From Paulinella micropora (taxonomy: Eukaryota; Cercozoa; Imbricatea; Euglyphida; Paulinellidae), in NCBI GenBank assembly GCA_019918135.1, contig WBZZ01007021.1, positions 1 to 50,736 of the forward strand: DNA of 50,736 nucleotides. The letters run 5' to 3'. The translations under genes were made by a program, and so were the position numbers. Shown here piece by piece: positions 10,181 to 18,998 of this stretch (position 1 is its first letter; each line of letters starts with the position of its first letter). Below the pieces are notes generated by a model. It was not told the DNA's origin. It was given only the letters and a program-made list of their open reading frames with translations, and made no database searches.

Positions 10181-10726
10181 AAGAGAAGAAGCCAAGAAAG
10201 TGCAGAAAAAAGTTTTTAAAATTAAATCTCGACAAAGCCTTACATTTGACACCGAGAACTAGGAGAAGGAGAGGGAAGAAGCAGGGGGTGGGGCTTAGTG
10301 GAGGCGTTTTATGTATTTATTTGTTTTGTGGTGCTTGCATTGCTTGGATGAAAAAAAAATGATAAATCAAGGGGTGCCAGAAGCTTTCCCGGGGAAACAT
10401 ACACGTAGATCATTTTGGCGACAAATTTCATTCGAGAAAGGGAAAAGAAAAAAAGTTCAATTCGCAAAGGAATGGCGGGGGAAAAGAGAGAGGGGGGAAG
10501 GGAAGGGACGGGGGGAGAGAAAGGGACGACGGGAGAGGAAGGGAAGGGGAAGGGGAAGGGGTGCCTCTTCTCCCCCCCCCCCCCCCCCCCGTTGTTTGTT
10601 TAAAGGAGGGGAGAGAGAACGGGGAGAGAGGAGAGGGGAGAGAACGGGAGGGGGGGGGGACACGCCCACTTTTTCTTCCCCCCCCCCCTTCTCTTCCCCC
10701 TTTTTCTCTCCGTCCCCCAAGAAGGG

Positions 10727-10873
10727 GAATATGAAAACCTTTTTTTTGCGCAACCAACAATTTTTGGTGCGCGGTTTTTGTCCGCGGGAAAACATGTTAT
10801 TTCCCGCGAGCCCCGCGAGAGAGTGCAAAAAAAAAGAGATTTTTTTTAATTAAAAGCTCGACAAAGTCTCGGC
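10727..10873 (+). repeat. Dispersed repeat R2, copy 3
   Basis: Almost identical to 9473-9620, from GAATATGAAAACC to TTAATTAAAAGCTCGACAAAG, including the paired GCGCA and TGCGC words. Confidence 0.75.
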
Positions 10874-11000
10874 CACACTATGAGCTCTGTTACCTCGTGC
10901 TGTACGACGATAAAAGTGCAGCTGGCATGCCCAAAAACTACCCGCTCTTTAAGTTACATTATGTGGCTTGGCACTGGGAGACCCCAAGGAAGGTGCACGT
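10858..11000 (+). pseudogene. Relic of the unrecognised gene, copy 3
   Basis: The longest of the three relics: about 48 open codons with normal amino-acid composition, ending in the segment with HWETPRKVHV. It overlaps the end of R2, so the relic and R2 seem to have spread as one unit. No family recognised. Confidence 0.55.
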
Positions 11001-11828
11001 CACACGGAAGTGGGGCCGGTAGGTTTTCCGGGGAAACACACATAAGGTAAATTGGCGACAAGTTCCATTCGAGAAACGGGAAGGGAAGGACGGGGAGGGA
11101 AGCGCCCGCTCCCCCCTTATTTCCCCCTTCCCCTTTCATTTCCCCGCTTTCCCTACTCCCCGTTCTCTCCCCCTCCCCCTTCTCTTCCCGCTCCCTCTTC
11201 TCCCCAAAGGGGGGGAGGGAGGGGAATATGAAAAACTTGTCATTTGCGCAAAAAAAAAGAGAAATTTTTTTATTAAAAGCTCGACAAAGTCTCACACTTG
11301 GCACCGAGAACGGGGAGCGGGAGCGGGAAGGGGAAGAGCAGGGGCACGCGAAGAAAGTATACAATACGCTGAATTAAAGCTCGACAAAGTCGTGCACTTT
11401 GCACTGAAAACTAGGAGACTAAGAGGGAAGGGGAAGGGGGGGTGCTTAGTGGAGACGTTTCATGTATTTATTTTTTTGTTGTAGCTTCTGCGCCCTTCCC
11501 TCTCCTTTCCCCTTGTTCTTTGAGCCCCCCGGGCTCAGGTGGCTCAAGTGGGAGGGGAGAAAAAAAAGTGGGGGGGCATTCCCCCCCTCCCCCATCCTTC
11601 CTCGCCTCCTTTCTCTCTCCCTTCTTCCCGAAAAGGGGGGGGGGGGGCCCCCCCCCCCCCCGTGCGGGCCCCCCAAAAAAAGTTTACCTAGTTTTGCTTC
11701 CCCCCTGTAAAGCCACAAATCAAAGTATTCACTTTGTGAACAGGTACAGGCATGGCCCTGCCCTTGGCTTTATGGGCCCTGCATCTACCACAAACTCCGT
11801 CTAAGTCATCCAAAGAGTGACTTCTCCA

Positions 11829-13778
11829 ATGAGGCGGCGCACTCTCTGGGACCAGACAGCATGGGCCCCCGAGCTATCCCTGCGTGCTGCGCCAGCGGGC
11901 AGGCCCCGAGAGGAAAAAGCCCGAGAGAAGAAGTTCAAACCCGCACGGCCTCCGCTAGAGCCAGTCTTAGCTTATGCGCCGTTCTGGACTGAGTCTGCCA
12001 GGGAGATGTCCAGGCAGTTACCTCTATGCACAGGGGGCGGCCTGGCCAGAGCGAGCGCAAGCCGCCTGCCTCTTTCTTTGAGCAGGGTCCTGGGTTACGG
12101 TTCCTGGAGCTCGGTCAGAAGGTACGAGCCAGCAACTGAGCAAGGCCCGCAGGAGACCTCTTGGCAGTTGCGGCTTGCACTGCTGCCCGCAACTCAGGTC
12201 AACGCGCGACGCAACGCAGCCAAGGCAGGCGAGACGCAGAAGGTGCCTAAAAAAAAGTTTAGTCTCAACAAGAAAGCGGGCAAGACGCCCCCGCTGAAAA
12301 CATTCACGTGCAGAATCTATCCGAAGACCAAGGATAAGGAAGTCAGGCGGGATTGGCTGCGCAAGGCGTGGCTGTTATTTCGGGCAGTCCATACCACCTG
12401 GAATGCGGCGCTGGCCTGGCTGAGAACAGAGGATGAGCGTTTTCCGTGGCCCAGCGAAGAGGAGCAGGAAGATCAAACCATGCAGGCTGTTAGTAAAAAG
12501 AGGCGGCGCCAAGAAAAAAAGGAAAAGCCCGGCAAGCACAAGAGACTAAAAAAGGAAGAGAAGCCGGCTCAGAAAGACAAGAAAGAGAAGGAGGAGACGC
12601 CCGAGAAGATCAAGGCCAGGAAAGCAAAGGAACGTCAAGAACAAAAGGAGCGCCGAGAGAAAAGAAGGGCAGAGATGGGCGGTAGAATGCGCTGCTTGGG
12701 CGACTTCGATCTAGATACTCTGCGCCTGCGGTTTGTAAAAGAAGGTAGCGAATTTGTGCGAGCCAGACCGTGGCTTCTCAACGTGCCCTACGACATCCGC
12801 GAAGTGGCCATCCGGGATCTGCAAGCGGCGAGAGCCTCGGCCATCTCAAATCTTAGCCAGAAGGGCAAGTTCTTTCACTGGAAAAGAGTGAACTTCCGCA
12901 AGTGGGGAGAGCGCAGGTCTACGATCGCGATCTCGCACACAGTCTGGGGGCGCCAGCGGGGCTTCTTTGCAGGCTTTCTGGGGCCTGACTCGGTTGCGTC
13001 CAAGGATTGGAGAAAACAAGAGCGTAGGCTGGGGGCCAGGAAGCTTGAAATCAAGTACGATGTGCGCCTGAGGGTCGATCCCCTAGGTAAATGGTACTTA
13101 CATGTACCGGTAGAGCTAGAGCAGCGGCAGCGCGATTTCGCGGAGCCTGACTCGAAGCGTGTAGTAAGCATCGACCCGGGAGTGCGGAGCTTTCTGACCA
13201 TGTACCACGCGGACTCGGGCGCGATAACCGAACGGGGCCGCGGGTCTATTGCACGCGTGTACCGTCTGCAGAAACACATCGACAATCTGCTAAGCAAGGT
13301 TGGGCTACTGGCTAAGGACAGCAGCAAGAAGCGCAACCGCTGGCGCTTACGGCGCGCTATTACTCGAGTGCGTGATAAGATCTACAACATGGTCCAGGAC
13401 GTGCACAAGAAAGCCGCTAGATGGCTGCTCGATAACCACGACTACGTCGTGCTACCTTGGTTCGGAGCGTCGGGCATGGTGAAGGGCAAAACGATCTCAC
13501 GGGAAACGAAGCGCAAGCTGCTTGCCTGGCGACATGCCGATTTTCGCAAGCGCTTGCTGAACCTGCAGCGAGAGTATGTAGGTAAATGCAAAGTGCTGAT
13601 CTGCAACGAGGAGTTCACCACACAAGCTTGTACGCAATGTGGGGCGCTATGGAAGGACGTCAAAGCCGCCAAAACGTACAGCTGCCAGTGGTGCGCTCTG
13701 CAGCACGGACGCGACATGAACGCCAGTCGCAACATCCTTGTAAGACTGCTGGCCTTGGGTCAGCAGGATTTATATTAG
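11829..13778 (+). CDS. Fanzor-type RNA-guided nuclease (TnpB family)
   Basis: A 649-residue protein from the ATG at 11829 (a GTG at 11817 is an alternative start). The C-terminal half is a RuvC-like nuclease of the TnpB/Fanzor family. Visible parts are the first catalytic Asp in SIDPGVRSF (D449), a zinc ribbon with CTQC (C601, C604) and CQWC (C619, C622), and the last catalytic Asp in GRDMNASRN (D629). The usual middle Glu site reads VVLPWFGASGMV and has no Glu. A Glu pair instead precedes the first zinc Cys in CNEEFTTQACTQCG (E594/E595), as in Fanzors with the rearranged active site. Residues about 220-290 are a Lys/Glu-rich insert, and the N-terminal 100 residues are unlike the family. Known members cut DNA guided by an RNA encoded at the transposon end. 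No serine or tyrosine recombinase gene lies next to it. It ends with TAG. Confidence 0.92.
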   Translation: MRRRTLWDQTAWAPELSLRAAPAGRPREEKAREKKFKPARPPLEPVLAYAPFWTESAREMSRQLPLCTGGGLARASASRLPLSLSRVLGYGSWSSVRRYEPATEQGPQETSWQLRLALLPATQVNARRNAAKAGETQKVPKKKFSLNKKAGKTPPLKTFTCRIYPKTKDKEVRRDWLRKAWLLFRAVHTTWNAALAWLRTEDERFPWPSEEEQEDQTMQAVSKKRRRQEKKEKPGKHKRLKKEEKPAQKDKKEKEETPEKIKARKAKERQEQKERREKRRAEMGGRMRCLGDFDLDTLRLRFVKEGSEFVRARPWLLNVPYDIREVAIRDLQAARASAISNLSQKGKFFHWKRVNFRKWGERRSTIAISHTVWGRQRGFFAGFLGPDSVASKDWRKQERRLGARKLEIKYDVRLRVDPLGKWYLHVPVELEQRQRDFAEPDSKRVVSIDPGVRSFLTMYHADSGAITERGRGSIARVYRLQKHIDNLLSKVGLLAKDSSKKRNRWRLRRAITRVRDKIYNMVQDVHKKAARWLLDNHDYVVLPWFGASGMVKGKTISRETKRKLLAWRHADFRKRLLNLQREYVGKCKVLICNEEFTTQACTQCGALWKDVKAAKTYSCQWCALQHGRDMNASRNILVRLLALGQQDLY

Positions 13779-13960
13779 TTTGTTTAGGTTCTAGACCTCG
13801 CACCAAAACCTGGCGTCAGGTCGGTTTTGGTTGCTTTGCTTCGATCGGGGCCTCTGAGGAGAGAGGGGGATGTGCCGCGTGCCGCCCTTTCTCTCTCCCA
13901 GCTGTAGGAATCTCTGAGGGGGTTCACCTCCTCAAGATTTCAATCCGATCCGGTGTACAA
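13779..13960 (+). ncRNA. Fanzor 3' flank, candidate guide RNA/right end
   Basis: The sequence after the stop codon is not made of the window's usual repeats. The part at 13885-13951 (CCCTTTCTCTCT...GATTTCAATCCGATC) recurs with good match at 24767-24838, 10 kb from any Fanzor coding sequence, and its last word recurs loosely near 28885. Within it TGAGG and CCTCA can pair. In the TnpB/Fanzor family the guide RNA comes from the region around the 3' end of the gene and the transposon right end, so this is the natural candidate. Its transcription is inference only. Confidence 0.35.
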
Positions 13961-14457
13961 GAAAAATCACGCAAAAAAAAATCCCTGACAACGTTTTAAG
14001 CTTGGCACTGAGAACCAAGAGAGGGAGCGGGAAAGGGAAAGGGACGCGCCAAGAGAGTGCGAAAAAGAATACGCTGAATCAAAGCCCGACGGTCTTACAC
14101 TTGGGCACTGAAAACTAGGAGAGGAGCACCGTGCTCCGGCACGGCGTCCTGTCCGTGCCATAGCTTGGCCACCGTTCTCAAGGTCAGAAAAATATGAAAA
14201 GAAAAAAAAATCTTGCCCGACAACAAAGGGAACAGACGGGGGGGAAGAAGGGGGGGGAGGGGTGAAGAAGGGGGCGGGGTGTGCTTCCGGTCCCTTTTCA
14301 CTGTCTGAGAATCGGGAGCGGGAGCGGGAGGGGAAGGCAGGGGCGCTCTAAGAAATGTACAAAAAAATTAAAAAAATCTCTGACAAAGTTTTAATCTTAG
14401 CACTGAGAACCATGCGGCAGCCTGAGATTTTCAACGGCACCCTCAGGCTGCCGCAGC
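13961..14457. repeat. Intergenic repeats, mostly inverted
   Basis: No gene seen. It holds reverse-oriented versions of blocks found at 1-4600: the ATCCCTGACAAAGTTTTAA word, the GCGCCAAGAGAGTGCGAAAAAG word, an inverted R1 fragment (CACCGTGCTCC near 14127) and the CTTGCCCGACAACAAAGGG block. Short G runs separate them. Confidence 0.65.
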
Positions 14458-14857
14458 AGCATCCTGTCCACGTCATGTCGCTGTGGTAGCCTATGTTAGA
14501 ACCCTGGCCGGCACCGTCTGTGCTCTGCTCGTGTGCCAAGAGAGTACGAAAAAGAATACGCTGAATTAAAGCTCGACTGTCTTACACTTGGGGCACTGAA
14601 AGCTGTGAGCGGAGCACCGTGCACCAGCACGACCCTGCGGCGGATGGTACTGCCCCCCGCCCATCCATTCGCCACAGGGTCGTACTGGAGCACGGTGCTC
14701 CGCTCCTAGTTCCCAGTGCCCCCAAATGTAAGACCGTCGAGCTTTAATTCAAGCGTATTCTTTTTCGCACTCTCTTGGCACGCGAACAGAGCACAGACGG
14801 TGCCGGCCAGAGTTCTAACATAGGCTACCGCAGCAACATGAAATGGGCCGGATGCCG
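14458..14857. repeat. Long foldback palindrome
   Basis: Two arms of about 190 bases are close reverse complements, separated by about 12 bases near 14648-14660. Paired words include GTAGCCTATGTTAGAA (14487) with TTCTAACATAGGCTAC (14813), GGCCGGCACCGTCTGTGCTCTG with its complement near 14788-14809, and GCGGAGCACCGTG with CACGGTGCTCCGC. The arms contain R1 sequence, so R1 may be half of this element. The window's first bases match the outer right arm. Confidence 0.85.
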
Positions 14858-14891
14858 TTGCAAAGTGTCAAGTGTAATGCCTTGTCTAGTT

Positions 14892-15560
14892 TTAATTCAG
14901 CGTGATTTTTCTTACACTTCCTTGGCGCCCCCCTGCCTCTTCCTCTCTCCCCTGAGCCAAGTTCCGGATTTTTCGGCAACACTGCCTTTTTCGCGAGCTT
15001 TTATTAAAGTAGTTGTTATTTTGGCGACACTGGGGCACCTTGCCTGCGCCATACGCTATTCGTCCCGAGAACAAAGCGGGCACGCGCACAATCAAACCGG
15101 GCGGGAGCCTGCAGCTTGTAGTCTCTGTAATTTCCGTATACTTGACCTCAAGTTCTTGCTTTTGCTCCAAGAGCGAGATCTGCCTAGCATGATTGCCAAT
15201 AATCTGATGTAGTCTTATCAACTTCTGGCCTAGCTCTTGATCTGGAGACTCAGGCTCATCGCCTGCAGGGCCCTGGCGAAGCTTTAGTTCGAGCACTTGC
15301 AGATCATTTTGCACAAGGGCCAAATCCTCGTGGCGTTTCCGGAGTTCCAGGGAGCGCCTCTCCCGCTCGGACTGAGCCTGCAAACTCAAGTTGTCCCAAA
15401 GAAACTTGTGTTGCAAATGCAGCGAGCCATATTTCTCCACCGTCGCCTTTACTGCCTTGCCTTGCAGCTCAAACATGTGCTCCCCGGCACCCGGAACCTT
15501 GGTAAGAACATTCATGTCAAGGGCAGAGAAGAGTTCGCCCCCGGAGCAGGTCCCGTCCAT
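14892..15560 (-). CDS. Coiled-coil protein, copy A
   Basis: A 222-residue ORF from an ATG at 15560. The first 155 residues are nearly identical to copy B at 27479-28078 and contain a heptad-rich helix rich in Glu, Gln, Leu and Arg (for example LSLQAQSERERRSLELRK), which suggests a coiled coil of about 100 residues. Compared with copy B about 105 bases are missing after the word CCCGAG, so the last 60 residues differ and come from the flanking repeat. Copy B, which keeps those bases, is probably the older form. No family recognised; the function is unknown. Confidence 0.6.
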   Translation of the reverse strand: MDGTCSGGELFSALDMNVLTKVPGAGEHMFELQGKAVKATVEKYGSLHLQHKFLWDNLSLQAQSERERRSLELRKRHEDLALVQNDLQVLELKLRQGPAGDEPESPDQELGQKLIRLHQIIGNHARQISLLEQKQELEVKYTEITETTSCRLPPGLIVRVPALFSGRIAYGAGKVPQCRQNNNYFNKSSRKRQCCRKIRNLAQGREEEAGGRQGSVRKITLN

Positions 15561-16603
15561 GTTTCACCTCGCACCTGAATATGTAAGCACACGGGAAAGA
15601 AAAGGGGCAGGGATGAGGGAGAGGCACAACCCTGTGCTTAGCCTTCCCCTCCGTTTGAGAACTTGGACAGGAATGGGGAAGGGGGGGGGGCTTAGTGGAG
15701 GCGTTTCATGTTTTTTTTTAAAAGAAAACTTTGTAGCTTCTGCGCCCTTCTCCTCCTCCTTTCCCCTGTCCTTTGAGCCCCCCGGGCTCAGGGGGCTCAA
15801 GCAAAGGGAAGAAGAAAAAAGGGGGGGCCCCCCTCCTTCTTTTTTTTTCTTCTCTCCCCCATGAGCCCCCCTGAGCCCGGGGGCTCAAAGAACAGGGGAA
15901 GGGGCGCCCGTCACCAGAAAAAGGAGAGACTAATAGGTTTTCTGGGAAAACACACACCCCCTCCCCTTTTCTCGCCCCCGCTCTCCTTACTCCCCGTTTT
16001 GTCTCCTTCCACATTCTTTCCCCCCTCTCCCCTTCTCCTCTCGCTCCCCCTCGTCTTCTTTGATAAAAATACACGTTCGGGTTTACCGTGGTGGCACTGG
16101 AAGCGTGATAAATCTTTTACAGAGTCTGAGACTGGAGCGGGGGCTGCGTGTCGGGATTCTGGGCCATGCCCTTCCTGGCGAGCCACTGCAGGCCCCTGGC
16201 GTCGCCCTGCGCAGCCGCTCGTGCCCTCGTAGTGCAAGAGCCCAAGGTAGCACTGGGCCCGGGCGTCGTGGTTCGAAATCTACTACACACGTAATTTTTA
16301 TTAAAAGTTTTGGCAAAGTCGTGGCAAAAATCGACTCGAGTACTGCCCTTTTTGGCCGTATCATGTCAGGCACACTACGCAGATTTGGCGACAAAATTTT
16401 GCAAAAAAAAAAAAGAAGAGAAAAAGAGAAAGAGAAAAATCCTCTTGCCGAAAGAAAAGGGGAGTGGCAACGGGGGGGAGAGGAGGGGAAGGGAAAAGGG
16501 AAGGGGGAGGGGGCGCCCCCCCCCCCCCCCTCTCTCTCTCTTCCCCCCTCCCCCTTGTTCTTTGACCCCGAGGGTGCGCTGAGATCAAAGAGATAATCTA
16601 CCC
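15561..16603. repeat. Intergenic repeats with R4 copy 3
   Basis: No gene seen. 15561-15740 matches 28079-28250 (GCACACGGGAAAGAAAAGGGGCAGG onward), so the coiled-coil duplication includes its upstream flank. R4 copy 3 is at 15745-15912. 16080-16290 is non-repetitive and has a tRNA-like T-loop word (see rejected items). 16290-16320 repeats the word CACACGTAATTTTTATTAAAAG found at 33640. Confidence 0.6.
15745..15912. repeat. Two-hairpin foldback repeat R4, copy 3
   Basis: TTTGAGCCCCCCGGGCTCAG and ATGAGCCCCCCTGAGCCCGG flank a block reading purines, then G, then C, then pyrimidines. It is preceded by the GGAGGCGTTTCATG..TTGTAGCTTCTGCGCCC word that precedes most R4 copies. Confidence 0.75.
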
Positions 16604-18375
16604 ATGAGAGCACGCCATCTCTGGGAGCTGCTGAGGGGCGGCGCTGACCTAGAGTCGGGGGCCAGCCCCCTCCGCGAGCAAGCGCGCGGGCGGAAAAGGA
16701 AGCGTCATTTAGGCGCCGATGAGCGCAAGCAAGCCGGGGCCTGGCTGAGCGCGTTGAGGTACCAGATCGAGCACGGCTTACAAGCCGTAGCGCTGGACGT
16801 GATGGTCCTTGGGCGTCCTCACGTGCTCAAAACCCTGGCCCATGTTATGAAGAAGCACAAAGGCAAGTTTGACTTACAGCTGCGCCTCAGCAAGGAAGAA
16901 CACTTTGAGGAAAAGAGCCGAACCGTTTGCCAAAGCCTAGCGTGGCTTGCGTATCCACTGGCGCGCAGCCTGGAGCTGCAAGGACTGCGCGGAGGTTCTT
17001 ACAAGCTGCCGCCCCACAGCGAGGGAAGTCTGGTGCTGGTCGATTGCCAAGAAGCCACCTTGGTGCTTGGAAGCCCGCCCAAGCAGCTGAGTCTGGTGGA
17101 CTGCGTGGCTTGCAAAACGGCTCTAAACCCAATCCCAATCTACTCGGAGACGGGCTGGTCCGACGACGACGACGAAGTCAAAGACAGAGGGCTCAGGCTC
17201 GAATACACGCTCGAAACCTGCGCTTTCAAACGTCGCAATCGGATCGGGCGCCGGCTTTGGCACATAAGTGAATTGAAGGTAGAAGACCTGGAAGTGGTCT
17301 TGTTTGGCTCAGGCCAGGACCTGAGCTGGCCCGGCTTGGATTTATCCTACTACAAATACGTTTCTGTTTACTCGCTTCGAATCCGCTTCAACGGAGCCGC
17401 CGCCGACGGCAAACTAGCACGCCTCTTGGCAGAGGCAGGCCTGCCGCGGGACATAGGGCGTTTGGTGACAGAGTATGTCCCGTCGACCTGCATCGTGGGG
17501 GGCAAGCGGTTGCGTCGTAGCTTGTGGGGGGCCGTACACCTAAAGTGCATTCGGATGGGCTGTGTGATGAGTATGATGAACGTAACAGCACAGTGGGCGC
17601 GTTAGAGTTGGAGGGGTTCGCTCTGGGGGCTGACGTGCCCGATGTGCTTAGTGATTTTCTGAAACCTTTCACGGAGAAGAGGCTCCGATTGGTCAATTGC
17701 ACGCTTGCGCCGCCGACAAACGCGCTAGCTTGGGAAGAGGCTTTTGGAAAGACGACTGTCGGTCTAAAAGAACTTTCTTGGCACGGTTGCAAATTCGTCG
17801 ATGATAGGTTTGTCGCCCTGATGTTTGGAGCACGGCGGGACCAGAGCACGAGCCTAGAAAGCCTGGACCTCAGTGGCACGCGCGTCGAGTCCCTGCCTCC
17901 CAGGCTGCTGGCACTGCTCCCCAAGCTCCAGAGCCTACACCTACCTAGCCTCGACGTGCTGGACGCCTGCCTCCAACAGCCTGACTTGTCGGTCCTGGCG
18001 TGCCTGCAAGAGCTGCGAGTTGATCGGGCCTTGGATGGGAAATCCCTGTCCAAGTACTTTGGTTTATTCAAGAATATGCGCTGGCTGGAACTAAATCTAA
18101 CGAAAAACACTGAGCTTTGTGAGCTACGCCTATTGCAAGAGATATGGAACGCCTGGCCTCGACTAACCCGCTGGTGCCTGCGCGACGACGCGGGCGGGGG
18201 CATGAACTTTCAATGCGCCCAAGCGCTGCACCGGCTGGGCGAGCTACCCACCGGCTCGGCTCGCGGCACACTCACCCTGGACCTGCGAGGCACCAGGCTA
18301 GACCTGGATCAGCTGGCACAGTTGCAGACGTGGGGCGGGACCATTTGCTTGTTTGACCTACCCAGATCGGATTGA
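16604..18375 (+). CDS. LRR-like protein, copy 2, one frameshift
   Basis: Starts at the ATG at 16604 and reads to about 17525, then continues in another frame to 18375. Together it covers the same about 590 residues as copy 1 at 5039-6829, with the same LRR-like C-terminal half (LESLDLSGTRVESLPP, LQSLHLPSLDVLDACL). The frame changes at or near a run of six G at 17525-17530. Without a correction the product is 333 residues and lacks the LRR part. The two copies differ by many substitutions yet keep the reading frame elsewhere, which suggests selection after duplication. Codon 7, the stop in copy 1, is TGG here. It ends with TGA. The role is unknown; protein binding through the LRR is the most one can say. 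Confidence 0.6.
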
Positions 18376-18998
18376 TTGCGCGGGGGTGGAGGAGCGCCAC
18401 GTCACAAGAAAAAGGGGGCGGTAGTTTTTTCCGGGGAAACACACACTCGAAATTTGGCGGCAAATTTCTATTTTAGAAATGGGAAAGAGAAAAAGTCTCC
18501 CCCTTCCCCGTTCTTTCCCCCTCTCCCCTTCTCCTCCTGCTCCCCTTCGAAAGGGGGGGGGGGGAGGGGGAGATTTGAAAACTTGTCATTTGCGCAAAAA
18601 AAAGAGAAATTTTTTAATTAAAAGCTCGACAAAGTCTTACACTTGATACTGAAAACTAGGAGATTAAGAGGGAAGGGGGGGGGTGCTTAGTGGAGGCGTT
18701 TCACGTATTTATTTTTTGTTGTAGCTTCTGCGCCCTTCCCCTCTCCCTTCCCCTTGTTCTTTGAGCCAGGTCATGAAACGTGGGCAGTATATTTGCATCA
18801 TATAATATATAGCGCTCTGCACGCAACAGTTCGCAGAAGCAGCACTGTAGTGAATTCGTGCGAGCCAGACAGTGGCTTCTCAACGTGCCCTCTTCTCTCT
18901 AACTCCGTTTTTCGTTTGTTCTCTGGCTGTTCACCAGAGCTTATTCCCCCCACCGCCACTCGTAATCTTCTACTAACAACCAACCAAAAGAGTAGGGA
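18376..18998. repeat. Intergenic repeats with a Fanzor relic
   Basis: No gene seen. 18400-18640 holds the GTCACAAGAAAAAGGGGGCG, GGGGAAACACACACTCG and AAAGCTCGACAAAGTC blocks (similar to 2415-2520). 18680-18755 holds the GCTTAGTGGAGGCGTTTC word. 18847-18890 is a Fanzor relic. 18890-18998 is unique. Confidence 0.6.
18847..18890 (+). pseudogene. Small relic of the Fanzor gene
   Basis: About 44 bases (GAATTCGTGCGAGCCAGACA..GTGGCTTCTCAACGTGCCC) match 12748-12789 of the intact nuclease gene and end abruptly on both sides. This is the third Fanzor-derived sequence in the window. Confidence 0.8.

Larger units (their letters stand above)
10181..11828. repeat. Intergenic repeats
   Basis: No intact gene seen. 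In order: the GGAGGCGTTTTATGTATTTATTTG block, a long purine-rich tract (about 10430-10560), C and G runs, R2 copy 3 (10727-10873), relic copy 3 (10858-11000), the GGAAACACACA block, another purine/pyrimidine block, the AAAGCTCGACAAAGTC word twice (near 11275 and 11375), and a partial R4 hairpin near 11518. G/C runs near 11630-11660 can pair. 11700-11828 is the unique leader of the Fanzor gene. Confidence 0.6.

Noticed and set aside
11829..13778. A complete IS607 or IS200/IS605 transposon around the Fanzor gene
   Set aside because: No serine or HUH-tyrosine recombinase gene is found on either side, and no clear left end was seen, so only the nuclease gene and a candidate right end are claimed.
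16229..16286. tRNA-like sequence (GTAGT..ACTAC ends, GTGC/GCAC D-arm, GGTTCGAAATC T-loop word)
   Set aside because: Only about 58 bases, no anticodon arm and a weak T stem. It is too short for a tRNA; at best it is a degenerate relic or a chance match.
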